The notes under the pieces were generated by a model. It made no database searches and was not told the DNA's origin. It saw only the letters and a list, made by a program, of their open reading frames with translations. Positions 53,144 through 61,545 of a stretch of DNA of 64,000 nucleotides are shown here, one piece after another (position 1 is the stretch's first letter; the number at the start of each line of letters is the position of its first letter). A program made the translations under genes and the position numbers. Source of the DNA: Chryseosolibacter sp964551035 (lineage in GTDB: Bacteria > Bacteroidota > Bacteroidia > Cytophagales > Cyclobacteriaceae); contig CAZKBK010000007.1 in NCBI GenBank assembly GCA_964551035.1, positions 84,556 through 148,555 of the forward strand. The letters run 5' to 3'.

Positions 53144-53174
53144 ACACAAAAGAAGCCAGGCGAATAACCTGGCT
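53144..53174 (-). terminator. Hairpin terminator downstream of eno
   Basis: On the minus strand AGCCAGG (53174-53168) pairs with CCTGGCT (53160-53154) across a 7-base loop, then TCTTTTGTGT. Between it and eno, ATAAGGG/CCCTTAT with an internal TGAC/GTCA stem (53216-53247) suggests a structured 3' UTR or small RNA. The 249-bp gap contains no ORF. Confidence 0.6.
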
Positions 53175-53303
53175 GTTGAAACGTCAATAGTCATCGTTGC
53201 ATCGATGCCTTTACATAAGGGTGACTTCCGTCAGTCGGCCCTTATTATCCCCAAAGAGACTCAGGCGCGGCAAGGAGCAACGCAGGCAGACTGCATAAGG
53301 GAC

Positions 53304-54581
53304 TCAAAATTTCCTTCCCGGGAAGAACGCCGTCTCACCCAACTCCTCCTCTATGCGGATTAGCTGATTGTATTTTGCCATACGGTCGGACCGGGATGCG
53401 GATCCGGTTTTGATCTGCCCGGTGTTCAAGGCCACGGCCAGATCGGCAATGGTGCTGTCTTCGGTTTCGCCGGAGCGGTGCGACATTACGCTCTTGTACG
53501 CGTTGCGCTTAGCAAGGTTGACCGCGTTGATGGTTTCGGTAAGTGAACCGATCTGGTTCACTTTGACAAGGATCGAGTTACCGACACCCTTGTCGATCCC
53601 CTCCTGCAGGCGTGTTACATTGGTGACGAAGAGGTCGTCGCCAACGAGCTGCACCCTGGCGCCAATCTTGTCGGTCAGCTTTTTCCAACCCCTCCAATCG
53701 TCTTCCGCCATCCCATCCTCGATGGAGATGATGGGATATTTCGCCGCCCACTGGGCCCAGTATTCGACCATCTCTTCGGAGCTGAGGCTCTTTCCGGAGG
53801 ATTTCCTGAAGTTGTAGGTGCCGGCCTTCGCGTCGTAAAACTCGGAGCTGGCCGCATCCATTGCAATAAAGACGTCTTCGCCGGGCTTGAAACCCGCTTT
53901 CTCGATGGCGGTGAGCACGACTTCAATAGCCTCTTCGTTTGAAGCGATATTCGGCGCAAATCCGCCTTCATCCCCGACGTTCGTCGACAGGTGCTTGTCG
54001 TGCAGCACTTTCTTGAGGTTATGAAAAATCTCCGTTCCCATCCGCAGGGATTCGGAAAACGTGTCCGCATTCACCGGCATCACCATAAATTCCTGGAAAT
54101 CGATCTTGTTGTCGGCATGGCTTCCGCCATTGAGGATATTCATCATCGGCACCGGTAGTGTGTTTGCGTTCACGCCGCCGACATAGCGATACAGAGAGAG
54201 GCCCGCTTCCATCGCGGCAGCTTTGGCCACCGCCAGCGACGTACCGAGGATGGCATTCGCCCCAAGATTTCCCTTGTTCGGGGTTCCATCCAATTCGAGC
54301 ATGATCTTGTCGATCAGATTCTGCTCGAACACGGAGAATCCGGCAAGCTCTTCGGCAATCCTCGAATTGACGTTTTCGACGGCCTGGTTAACACCTTTTC
54401 CGAGGTATTTTGATTTATCGCCATCCCGAAGTTCAACCGCCTCATGCGAGCCTGTGGACGCACCCGAGGGTACTGCGGCGCGGCCGAAGGCGCCACTTTC
54501 AGTCATTACGTCAACTTCTACAGTGGGATTGCCACGGCTGTCAAGGATCTGCCGGGCGTGGATGGATTCAATAAGACTCAT
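53304..54581 (-). CDS. eno: Enolase
   Basis: Interconverts 2-phosphoglycerate and phosphoenolpyruvate. 425 residues: ARQILDSRGNPTVEVDV at the N-terminus, GAFGRAAVPSGASTG, the Mg-binding aspartates and glutamates of ISIEDGMAEDDW and QLVGDDLFVTN, the catalytic Lys in ILVKVNQIGSLTE, and SHRSGETEDSTIADLAV. Same strand as carA 14 bases upstream, so it may be transcribed with carA as well as from its own promoter. The gap and the end of carA contain GGATTAGG repeats. Confidence 0.97.
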   Translation of the reverse strand: MSLIESIHARQILDSRGNPTVEVDVMTESGAFGRAAVPSGASTGSHEAVELRDGDKSKYLGKGVNQAVENVNSRIAEELAGFSVFEQNLIDKIMLELDGTPNKGNLGANAILGTSLAVAKAAAMEAGLSLYRYVGGVNANTLPVPMMNILNGGSHADNKIDFQEFMVMPVNADTFSESLRMGTEIFHNLKKVLHDKHLSTNVGDEGGFAPNIASNEEAIEVVLTAIEKAGFKPGEDVFIAMDAASSEFYDAKAGTYNFRKSSGKSLSSEEMVEYWAQWAAKYPIISIEDGMAEDDWRGWKKLTDKIGARVQLVGDDLFVTNVTRLQEGIDKGVGNSILVKVNQIGSLTETINAVNLAKRNAYKSVMSHRSGETEDSTIADLAVALNTGQIKTGSASRSDRMAKYNQLIRIEEELGETAFFPGRKF

Positions 54582-54584
54582 TTT

Positions 54585-54607
54585 GGTATTGGGGATTAGG
54601 GATTAGG
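54585..54607. repeat. GGATTAGG repeats at the carA-eno junction
   Basis: GGTATTGGGGATTAGGGATTAGG-type repeats span the last codons of carA and the gap to eno. The repeat contributes the end of the CarA protein (LPNP), so it postdates or has extended the gene. Same style as 17063 and 13216. Confidence 0.6.
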
Positions 54608-55759
54608 CAGTTGGTTTACTGGGATTGTATTCTGCGCTTTGGGCGTTGTTCCTTGCTCTTTGCGCTTTGTTTTCTCTTCAGCCATCAGCGACACGAACTC
54701 ATCGAACAGGTAGTTCGAATCGTGGGGACCGGGAGAGGCTTCGGGGTGATACTGAACGGAGAAAGCCCGCTTGTTTTTGAGCCGGATACCCATGATGGTG
54801 TTGTCGTTGAGGTGGAGGTGCGTCACTTCCACGTCGGCATTTTTGTTGATCTCTTTTTCGCTTACGGCGAATCCGTGATTCTGCGACGTCATTTCACCTT
54901 TACCGGTGGCGAGGTTTTTCACCGGGTGGTTTAACCCCCGGTGGCCGTGGTGCATTTTATAGGTTGACAGCCCGCAGGAAAGCGCCAGCAACTGGTGGCC
55001 CAGGCAAATTCCAAACAGGGGGGCATCCGATTCGACCGCGTCGCTCACCGTTTTTATAGCGTAATCCATCACGGCCGGATCGCCAGGACCGTTGGAGATA
55101 AAAAACCCGTCGGGTTCCCATTTTGCCATCTCGTTGAACGAAGTCCTGGCGGGAAAGACCTTGACGTAACAATCCCGTTTGGCGAGATTTCTGAGGATAT
55201 TGTTCTTGATGCCCAGGTCGAGCGCGGCCACGCGGAAACGCGCGTTGGCGTCGCCCACGAAATAGGGCTCGGCTGTCGTGACTTTCGATGAAAGCTCAAG
55301 GCCGCTCATGGAGGGAACCTTTCTGATGGCCTCCTTCATTTCCTCCGGCGTAAGTTCGGAAGATATCAGGGCATTCATCGCGCCCTTGCTGCGAATGTAG
55401 CGCACGATCATCCGGGTGTCCACGTCGCTGATCCCGACCACGTTGTTTCGCTCCAGGTACTGCTGGAGGCTTTCGCGGGCCTCTTTCCGGCTGAATTCTT
55501 CGGCGAAATCGTTGACCACAACACCGGCTATCTTCGTGCTAGCGGATTCCTGTTCCGCATCCAGCGCACCGTAATTTCCTATATGGGCGGTGGTATTGAC
55601 GATAATCTGGCCGTAGTACGAGGGATCGGTATAGATCTCCTGGTAGCCCGTCATGCCGGTATTGAAGCAAATTTCGCCGCCGGTGGTTCCGCGCCTGCCT
55701 ATTGGTTTGCCTTCGATGAGAAGCCCGTCTTCGAGCAGGAGGTAAGCTTTGTTTTGCAT
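54596..55759 (-). CDS. carA: Carbamoyl-phosphate synthase small (glutaminase) subunit
   Basis: Hydrolyses glutamine and passes ammonia to CarB for pyrimidine and arginine synthesis. N-terminal domain with GEICFNTGMTGYQEIYTDPSY near residue 33; class I glutaminase with the nucleophile in LFGICLGHQLLAL, GHRGLNHPV and the catalytic His/Glu in QYHPEASPGPHD. The last ~20 residues (EKTKRKEQGTTPKAQ...) are non-conserved and partly repeat-derived. The start is the ATG of MQNKAYLLLEDG; a TTG four codons upstream is less likely. carB is not adjacent. It follows the alpha-operon terminator, so it needs its own promoter or read-through. Confidence 0.95.
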   Translation of the reverse strand: MQNKAYLLLEDGLLIEGKPIGRRGTTGGEICFNTGMTGYQEIYTDPSYYGQIIVNTTAHIGNYGALDAEQESASTKIAGVVVNDFAEEFSRKEARESLQQYLERNNVVGISDVDTRMIVRYIRSKGAMNALISSELTPEEMKEAIRKVPSMSGLELSSKVTTAEPYFVGDANARFRVAALDLGIKNNILRNLAKRDCYVKVFPARTSFNEMAKWEPDGFFISNGPGDPAVMDYAIKTVSDAVESDAPLFGICLGHQLLALSCGLSTYKMHHGHRGLNHPVKNLATGKGEMTSQNHGFAVSEKEINKNADVEVTHLHLNDNTIMGIRLKNKRAFSVQYHPEASPGPHDSNYLFDEFVSLMAEEKTKRKEQGTTPKAQNTIPVNQLPNP

Positions 55760-55838
55760 AAGGTCAGCCAAAATAAGATATCAGATTCAACTTAAACCAG
55801 CATTGACACCGCCAATTTTTCATGCCAACGTTTGAAAA

Positions 55839-55871
55839 CAAAAATGGGATTGAACCGAGGTCCAATCCCAT
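55839..55871 (-). terminator. Terminator of the spc/alpha ribosomal operon
   Basis: On the minus strand ATGGGATTG (55871-55863) pairs perfectly with CAATCCCAT (55852-55844) around a ~10-base loop, followed by TTTTTG. It lies 23 bases after the rplQ stop. Confidence 0.88.
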
Positions 55872-55893
55872 TTCCATATCGTTTCCAAAAGTG

Positions 55894-56505
55894 CTATTTC
55901 TTGTCCTTTTTGGATTTGCTATCTGTCTTCTTCGCCGGTTTCGTTTCCTTCTTTTCCGCCTTCGGCTTTGCCTTTTTCGGGGCCGCCTTCTTGGTTTTCT
56001 TCTCCGCCTCCGGCTTCTCTTCGGTGGCATTTTCCTGCACCACTTCGGCTTCGGCTACATCCTCGCTGCCTTCGGCCTTTTTCGCCTTGGCACGTCCGCG
56101 GCGCGTTCTGGCCTTCTTGACGGCGCCTTCTTTGCTATACAGGGTATTAAAATCCACAAGTTCGATGAGGCACATCTCCGCATTGTCGCCAATCCGCGTT
56201 CCGGCCAGTTTCACGATTCGGGTGTAGCCGCCGGGCCTTTCGGCCACTTTTGAAGCAACCTCTCCAAACAGGGTCTTCACGGATTCCTTGTTTTGGAGGT
56301 ACGAAAAGACGGTTCTGCGGGAATGGGTCGTATCATCCTTTGATTTGGTGATCAGCGGCTCCACATATTTCCGCAGCGCCTTGGCCTTCGCCACCGTGGT
56401 GGTGATCCTTTTGTTCAGGATCAGCGAAGAAGCAAGGTTAGAGAGCAGGGCTTCCCTGTGGGCTGCTTTCCTTCCTAAATGATTTACTTTCTTACCGTGT
56501 CTCAT
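55894..56505 (-). CDS. rplQ: 50S ribosomal protein L17 with long basic tail
   Basis: Residues 1-~120 are canonical L17 (MRHGKKVNHLGRKAAHREALL, PGGYTRIVKLAGTRIGDNAEM). Residues ~125-203 are a low-complexity Lys/Ala/Glu tail (KARTRRGRAKAKKAEG..., PAKKTDSKSKKDKK) absent from E. coli L17 (127 residues) but found in Bacteroidota. It binds 23S rRNA near the peptide exit tunnel. Last gene of the alpha operon, 50 bases after rpoA. Confidence 0.95.
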   Translation of the reverse strand: MRHGKKVNHLGRKAAHREALLSNLASSLILNKRITTTVAKAKALRKYVEPLITKSKDDTTHSRRTVFSYLQNKESVKTLFGEVASKVAERPGGYTRIVKLAGTRIGDNAEMCLIELVDFNTLYSKEGAVKKARTRRGRAKAKKAEGSEDVAEAEVVQENATEEKPEAEKKTKKAAPKKAKPKAEKKETKPAKKTDSKSKKDKK

Positions 56506-56555
56506 TGCATTATTCTGTTATCACCGGATGCGGTCAACCCGCGATCACCGAATTC

Positions 56556-57545
56556 TTAGTCCTCATCAAGTTTATACTTCGAAAGATCCATTCCGAAGGT
56601 CAGGTTCTTCTCCGCCACGAGTTGCTCGAGCTCGGCCAGCGACTTTTTACCAAAGTTCCGGAACTTCATCATGTCGGAGATCTCCAGTTGCACCAGGTCT
56701 CCAAGGCTCTTCACATCAGCTGCTTTCAGGCAGTTGTAGGCACGGACGGAAAGATCGAGGTCGTGAAGCGGCGTTTTGAGCAGCTTGCGCATGTGCAGCA
56801 TCTCCTCATCCACCTGTTCGATTTCGGCGTCCTTTCCGGTTTCGAGTTCGATCGACTTATCCGAGAACAGCCTGAAGTGCTGAATCAGGATATGGGCAGC
56901 GCCTTCCAGTGCTTTTTCAGGATGGATTGAGCCGTCGGTCTCGATATCGAGCACGAGTTTTTCGTAGTCGGTCTTTTGCTCAACGCGCGTATTCTCGACG
57001 CTGTACTTCACATTCTTGATCGGTGTGAAGATGGCATCGATCGGAATAAAGCCGAACACCTGCTCTGTAGGCTTGTTCTCTTCGGCGGGCAGGTACCCGC
57101 GTCCTTTTTCTATGGTCAATTCGATTTCAAACTGCGCCGATTCATCAATATTGCAGATGACGTGATCCGGATTGAGGATCTCAAATGCGGAAGTGAATTT
57201 GGCCACGTCGCCGGCCTTGAACTCCTTCTGCTTCTTGATGCTTACGGTGATCTTGCTGTCGAAATTGTCGGCGAGTTTCTTGAACCGCACCATTTTCAGG
57301 TTGAGAATTATCTCTGCTACGTCTTCAACAACACCTTCAATCGTAGAGAATTCATGGAGCACCCCGGGGATCTTGATACCCGTGATGGCATACCCTTCCA
57401 GGGAAGAAAGGAGAATTCTTCTCAGCGCGTTGCCGATCGTAACTCCGTATCCTTTTTCCAACGGCTTGAAGGTAAAGAGACCGTGAAAATCGTCGGCCTT
57501 CTCCATCACAACCTTTTCGGGCATTTGAAATGCTAGTATTGACAT
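56556..57545 (-). CDS. rpoA: RNA polymerase alpha subunit
   Basis: 329 residues. N-terminal assembly domain (FTFKPLEKGYGVTIGNALRRILLSSLEG near residue 27) and C-terminal helix-hairpin-helix domain that contacts UP elements and activators (LDLSVRAYNCLKAADVKSLGDLVQ...RNFGKKSLAELEQLV). Both are intact. Lies between rpsD (24 bases) and rplQ. Confidence 0.97.
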   Translation of the reverse strand: MSILAFQMPEKVVMEKADDFHGLFTFKPLEKGYGVTIGNALRRILLSSLEGYAITGIKIPGVLHEFSTIEGVVEDVAEIILNLKMVRFKKLADNFDSKITVSIKKQKEFKAGDVAKFTSAFEILNPDHVICNIDESAQFEIELTIEKGRGYLPAEENKPTEQVFGFIPIDAIFTPIKNVKYSVENTRVEQKTDYEKLVLDIETDGSIHPEKALEGAAHILIQHFRLFSDKSIELETGKDAEIEQVDEEMLHMRKLLKTPLHDLDLSVRAYNCLKAADVKSLGDLVQLEISDMMKFRNFGKKSLAELEQLVAEKNLTFGMDLSKYKLDED

Positions 57546-57569
57546 AATTGTGTTGATTAACGTTAGAAA

Positions 57570-58175
57570 TTACTTGGAGTACAATTCGACGATAAGTGTT
57601 TCGTTGATGTTCTCCGGAATATCCTGACGGGGTGGAAGATGGATAAGTTTGCCGGTCATTTCGTTCGTGTCCCACTCCAGCCAGTTGTACTTCCTTGCGC
57701 CCTGGAGCGAGAGGGAGTTGGTAATGGTCTCGAGAGATTTAGAACGTTCACGAACGCCGATGCCGTCGCCGGGCTTCAGGGTAAAGGATGGGATATTTAC
57801 GATCTCGCCATTCACCTCAATATGCTTATGAAGCACCAACTGACGGGCAGCTCTCCGTGTGGGTGCAATACCCAGCCTGTAGACGGTATTGTCAAGGCGC
57901 GCCTCCAGGAGCTGGAGCAAATTTTCACCGGTCACTCCTTTTTTTCGCGAAGCCGTGTCGAACAATTTTGCAAACTGACGCTCGAGCAGGCCATAGATAT
58001 ACTTGGCCTTTTGCTTTTCCTGGAGCTGCACGGCATACTCGGACTGCTTGCGCTTCTTACCGCGTCCATGCTGGCCGGGAGCATAGTTCTTCTTCTGCAA
58101 AGCTTTGTTCTCGCCCATGATGGGCTCGTTAAACCTTCTTGAAATTCTGACTTTCGGGCCTGTGTATCTTGCCAT
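57570..58175 (-). CDS. rpsD: 30S ribosomal protein S4
   Basis: 201 residues; binds 16S rRNA early in assembly and, in many bacteria, represses the alpha operon. MARYTGPKVRISRRF start, then the S4 RNA-binding domain (RLDNTVYRLGIAPTRRAARQLVLHKHIEVNG, ~95-125). The N-terminus has no Cys zinc finger, so this is the zinc-free form. It follows rpsK by 68 bases. Confidence 0.97.
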   Translation of the reverse strand: MARYTGPKVRISRRFNEPIMGENKALQKKNYAPGQHGRGKKRKQSEYAVQLQEKQKAKYIYGLLERQFAKLFDTASRKKGVTGENLLQLLEARLDNTVYRLGIAPTRRAARQLVLHKHIEVNGEIVNIPSFTLKPGDGIGVRERSKSLETITNSLSLQGARKYNWLEWDTNEMTGKLIHLPPRQDIPENINETLIVELYSK

Positions 58176-58243
58176 TGTTGTAACTTGATTTCATTCGCGG
58201 TTCTGCGGTGCGGCGCAAAATCCTGCCATCTTTTTATTACTGT

Positions 58244-58642
58244 TTAAACTCTTCTGCGCTTGGGCGGGCGGCAACCGTTGTGCGGCAGCGGCGTCACATC
58301 GCGGATCGCGGTCACTTCAATACCGGCACCCTGGATGGTCCGGATCGCAGACTCGCGACCGGCACCGGGACCCTTAACGAACACTTCAACCTTGCGCAGG
58401 CCCTGTTCATAGGCCTTCGAGGCGCAATCCTGGGCAGCCATCTGTGCCGCGTACGGGGTGTTCTTCTTTGAGCCCTTGAACCCCATTTTCCCGGCCGAAG
58501 CCCAGGATACCACCTGACCGGCGGTATTGGTCATCGCAATGATGATATTGTTGAAAGTCGCCTTGATGTGGACATGGCCTACGGCCTCCACGTTAACCAC
58601 TCTCTTTTTTGCTTTGTCTTTTCTCTTGTCAGCGGTTGCCAT
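58244..58642 (-). CDS. rpsK: 30S ribosomal protein S11
   Basis: 132 residues. GHVHIKATFNNIIIAMTN near residue 22, GKMGFKGSKKNTPYAAQMAA, and C-terminal DVTPLPHNGCRPPKRRRV are the standard S11 signatures. Platform protein of the 30S subunit. A Lys-rich N-terminal stretch of ~15 residues precedes the core. 25 bases after rpsM. Confidence 0.97.
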   Translation of the reverse strand: MATADKRKDKAKKRVVNVEAVGHVHIKATFNNIIIAMTNTAGQVVSWASAGKMGFKGSKKNTPYAAQMAAQDCASKAYEQGLRKVEVFVKGPGAGRESAIRTIQGAGIEVTAIRDVTPLPHNGCRPPKRRRV

Positions 58643-58667
58643 TCTCGAAAAGTTTATCCTTTAACTA

Positions 58668-59048
58668 TTAACCTTTAGTTGCCTTCTTCTTGTTGGCCAC
58701 AGTCTTGCGTTTCCCTTTGCGGGTGCGCGCGTTGTTCTTTGTGGTCTGGCCGCGAACAGGCAACCCCCGGCGGTGACGTAACCCCCGATAGCAGCCGATG
58801 TCCATCAACCGTTTAATGCTGAGCTGGATTTCAGACTTCAACACACCTTCAATACGGAACTTCTCAGCAATAACTGCCCTGACGGCGTTCGATTCTTCGT
58901 CGCTCCAGTCCTTCACTTTCTTGTCCCAGCCCACGTTGGCGTCTGAAAGAATTTTTTGGGCTGAGCGGCGGCCCACACCAAAAATGTAAGTAAGGCTGAT
59001 TTCGCCTCGCTTATTGTCAGGAATATCTACACCAGCAATACGTGCCAT
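58668..59048 (-). CDS. rpsM: 30S ribosomal protein S13
   Basis: 126 residues. MARIAGVDIPDNKRGEISLTYIFGVG at the N-terminus with the helix-two-turns-helix, then LMDIGCYRGLRHRRGLPVRGQTTKNNARTRKG, the typical basic tail that contacts the P-site tRNA and S19. Directly downstream of rpmJ (4-base gap). Confidence 0.97.
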   Translation of the reverse strand: MARIAGVDIPDNKRGEISLTYIFGVGRRSAQKILSDANVGWDKKVKDWSDEESNAVRAVIAEKFRIEGVLKSEIQLSIKRLMDIGCYRGLRHRRGLPVRGQTTKNNARTRKGKRKTVANKKKATKG

Positions 59049-59052
59049 AATC

Positions 59053-59169
59053 TTAACCTTGTCTTTGTTTATACCTCGGATTCTTCTTGTTAATCACATA
59101 CAGTTTGCCCTTGCGCCTGATGATCTTACAGTCGGCGCTGCGCTTCTTTATGGATGCTTTAACTTTCAT
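59053..59169 (-). CDS. rpmJ: 50S ribosomal protein L36 (zinc-free form)
   Basis: 38 residues, too short for default ORF searches. It begins KVKASIKKRSADCKIIRRKG and ends NPRYKQRQG. The zinc-ribbon form has C-x2-C-x12-C-x4-H; here only one cysteine (Cys14) remains, the other positions being Ser, Asn and Tyr, so this copy does not bind zinc. It lies between infA and rpsM, its usual place. Confidence 0.93.
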   Translation of the reverse strand: MKVKASIKKRSADCKIIRRKGKLYVINKKNPRYKQRQG

Positions 59170-59225
59170 GTCTACGCTATTTATTGATGCCTTGCTTCCT
59201 GCGAAACCGGGCATCCACCGTTTTT

Positions 59226-59444
59226 TTATTTATACCTAAAAACAATTCTTCCCTTGGTCAAATCGTAGGGCGACATTTCCAAGCGGACTTTGTCGCCGGG
59301 CAAAATGCGAATGTAGTGCATCCTCATTTTGCCGGAGATATGGGCCAGTACCTCGTGCCCGTTCTCAAGTTGAACCCTGAACATTGCGTTTGACAATGCC
59401 TCGGTTATTGTTCCATCTTGCTCAATTGACCTTTGTTTCGCCAC
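59226..59444 (-). CDS. infA: Translation initiation factor IF-1
   Basis: 72 residues, an S1-like OB fold (IEQDGTITEALSNAMFRVQLENGHEVLAHISGKMRM... GRIVFRYK) that binds the ribosomal A site during initiation. Exact family length and start. Its first 40 bases overlap the end of map in another frame, so translation of the two is likely linked. Confidence 0.96.
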   Translation of the reverse strand: MAKQRSIEQDGTITEALSNAMFRVQLENGHEVLAHISGKMRMHYIRILPGDKVRLEMSPYDLTKGRIVFRYK

Positions 59445-60217
59445 TTATAGCTATAGTTTTCTTCTATATACTTATGTGTTGTCAATATCTCCGTCCTGTC
59501 CTTATGCACGGCTACCATGTGTTCAAAATGCGCCGAAGGCCTCTTGTCGGCCGTCCGGATCGTCCAACCGTCGCGTTCCTGAACCACATTCCTGGTTCCC
59601 TGATTAACCATCGGTTCGATAGCGAACACCATCCCAGGTACGATCTTCACGCCTTTCCCGCGTTTCCCAAAGTTGGGCACCTCCGGATCTTCGTGAAGTT
59701 TCTTTCCAACACCATGTCCGACCAGTTCCCGCACCACACCGTAGCCAAAGCCTTCCACGTGGTGCTGAATGGCGTAGGCCACATCGCCGATCCTGTTTCC
59801 CGCCCTGGCCTGTTCAATGCCCAGATACAGCGATTCGTAGGTGCGTTCCAGCAACAGTCGCGTTTCCTCCGTCACCCCTTCCAGGGGGTAGGTGTACGCC
59901 GAGTCACTGTGATACCCCTTCAACTGCACGCCGCAGTCGATGGAAATGACATCACCTTCCTTCACCTCGTAACTTCCGGGGAACCCATGTACCACCACGT
60001 CGTTCACCGAGATGCACAACGAGGCGGGGAATCCCCTGTAGTTCTTGAATGAAGGAATACCTCCGTGGTCGCGGATGTATTCTTCAGCCAGTTCGTCGAG
60101 CGCAGCGGTTTTTACTCCGGGTCGGATCTGTTTCGCTACTTCACCGTGGGCTTTCCCCAACAACAGGGATGATTCACGGATTATAGCCAGCTCCTCTTCG
60201 GATTTTAAATTAACCAT
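59405..60217 (-). CDS. map: Type I methionine aminopeptidase
   Basis: 270 residues; removes initiator methionine from nascent proteins. Metal ligands are in ISIDCGVQLKGYHSDSAYT (two Asp), LVGHGVGKKLHEDPEVPNFG (His), VFAIEPMVN (Glu) and the final Glu in REDGWTIRT-like QERDGWTIRTAD...FEHMVAV. Between secY (5-base gap) and infA, the usual place. Its last 40 bases are shared with infA. Confidence 0.95.
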   Translation of the reverse strand: MVNLKSEEELAIIRESSLLLGKAHGEVAKQIRPGVKTAALDELAEEYIRDHGGIPSFKNYRGFPASLCISVNDVVVHGFPGSYEVKEGDVISIDCGVQLKGYHSDSAYTYPLEGVTEETRLLLERTYESLYLGIEQARAGNRIGDVAYAIQHHVEGFGYGVVRELVGHGVGKKLHEDPEVPNFGKRGKGVKIVPGMVFAIEPMVNQGTRNVVQERDGWTIRTADKRPSAHFEHMVAVHKDRTEILTTHKYIEENYSYKWRNKGQLSKMEQ

Positions 60218-60222
60218 CAGCG

Positions 60223-61545
60223 CTACGCCGCAGCAAATTGAGAACGTCCCTTCACCCTGCCCGACTTCATCATGCCTTCATAGTGCCTCATCAGCAGGTA
60301 GCTTTCGATCTGCTGGAGGGTGTCAAGAATAACACCAACCATAATCAATAGCGAAGTTCCGCCGAAGAACTGGGCAAAATTCTGGCCCACGCCCAACTGC
60401 ACTGCAAATGCAGGGATAATTGCAATCACCACCAGGAACAATGCGCCGGGCAACGTGATCCTGGAAAGTACGGTGTCAATGAATTCGGCGGTTTGCTTAC
60501 CGGGTTTCACGCCAGGCACAAAACCTCCATTTCGTTTCAGGTTGTCGGCAATATCGTTCGAGTTGATGGTAATGGCCGTGTAAAAGAATGTAAACACGAG
60601 AATCATCAAACCGAACACGAGGTTGTACTGCCATGAATACGGATCCGAGAACGTCTGCCCGATCGTACGGCCGATTTCAGTGTCCGCCCAGATGCCCACG
60701 AGGAGCACGGGAATAAACATCAGGGCCTGTGCGAAAATGATGGGCATCACGCCGGCGGAATTCAGTTTCAGCGGAATGAATTCCCGCTTACCGCCATATA
60801 GTTTGTTTCCAATCACCTGTTTTGCATACTGTATCGGAATTCTTCGCGTCGCCTGTGTAAGCATGATCACGCCCATGACGATGACGAAGAGTATCAGCAG
60901 CTCTATAATGAACAGCAGGGCGTATTGCATACCGCGAACAACGACCGCCTCTTCATAGAGCGCGAGTGGTAGGCGCGAAATGATACCGATCATGATGAGC
61001 ATGGAAATTCCGTTTCCGATACCCTTGTCGGTGATGCGTTCACCAATCCACATACAGAACATCGTTCCCGCAACCAGGATCACGACTGCCGAGAAGTAGA
61101 AGAAGAACCCGGGATTGACGATCGCATCATTCTCAATGGTTCCCTGTATATACGCATAGCCCTGAACGGCCGTGATGATGATCGTGAGGACGCGGGTGAT
61201 CTGGTTAAGTCTTTTGCGTCCCGAATCGCCTTCCTTCTGCAGCTTTTGAAAGTACGGGACAGCGAAAGTCAGCAACTGCACGATGATCGATGCAGAAATG
61301 TAGGGCATGATACCCAACGCAAATATGGAGGCCCTGAAAAAAGAACCTCCCACGAACGTATTCAACAAACCGAGGATACCTTCTGAACTTCCGCTCAGCA
61401 AGCTGGGGTGTGTTGCGTCAATCCCCGGGATCACAATATAGGACCCAAGGCGAAAGATAATCAGGAAGCCGATCGTGTTGAGGATCCGGACCCGAAGATC
61501 TTCGATAGAAAAGATGTTCCTTATGGTCTGTATGAAACGCTTCAT
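60223..61545 (-). CDS. secY: Protein translocase subunit SecY
   Basis: 440 residues with ten predicted transmembrane helices, the channel of the Sec translocon. Plug/first-helix region with IVIPGIDATHPSLLSG, LLNTFVGGSFFRASIFALGIMPYISASIIVQLL, and the C-terminal FFGGTSLLIMVGVILDTLQQIESYLLMRHYEG all match SecY. Its ATG overlaps the rplO stop by one base (TAATG). Confidence 0.97.
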   Translation of the reverse strand: MKRFIQTIRNIFSIEDLRVRILNTIGFLIIFRLGSYIVIPGIDATHPSLLSGSSEGILGLLNTFVGGSFFRASIFALGIMPYISASIIVQLLTFAVPYFQKLQKEGDSGRKRLNQITRVLTIIITAVQGYAYIQGTIENDAIVNPGFFFYFSAVVILVAGTMFCMWIGERITDKGIGNGISMLIMIGIISRLPLALYEEAVVVRGMQYALLFIIELLILFVIVMGVIMLTQATRRIPIQYAKQVIGNKLYGGKREFIPLKLNSAGVMPIIFAQALMFIPVLLVGIWADTEIGRTIGQTFSDPYSWQYNLVFGLMILVFTFFYTAITINSNDIADNLKRNGGFVPGVKPGKQTAEFIDTVLSRITLPGALFLVVIAIIPAFAVQLGVGQNFAQFFGGTSLLIMVGVILDTLQQIESYLLMRHYEGMMKSGRVKGRSQFAAA

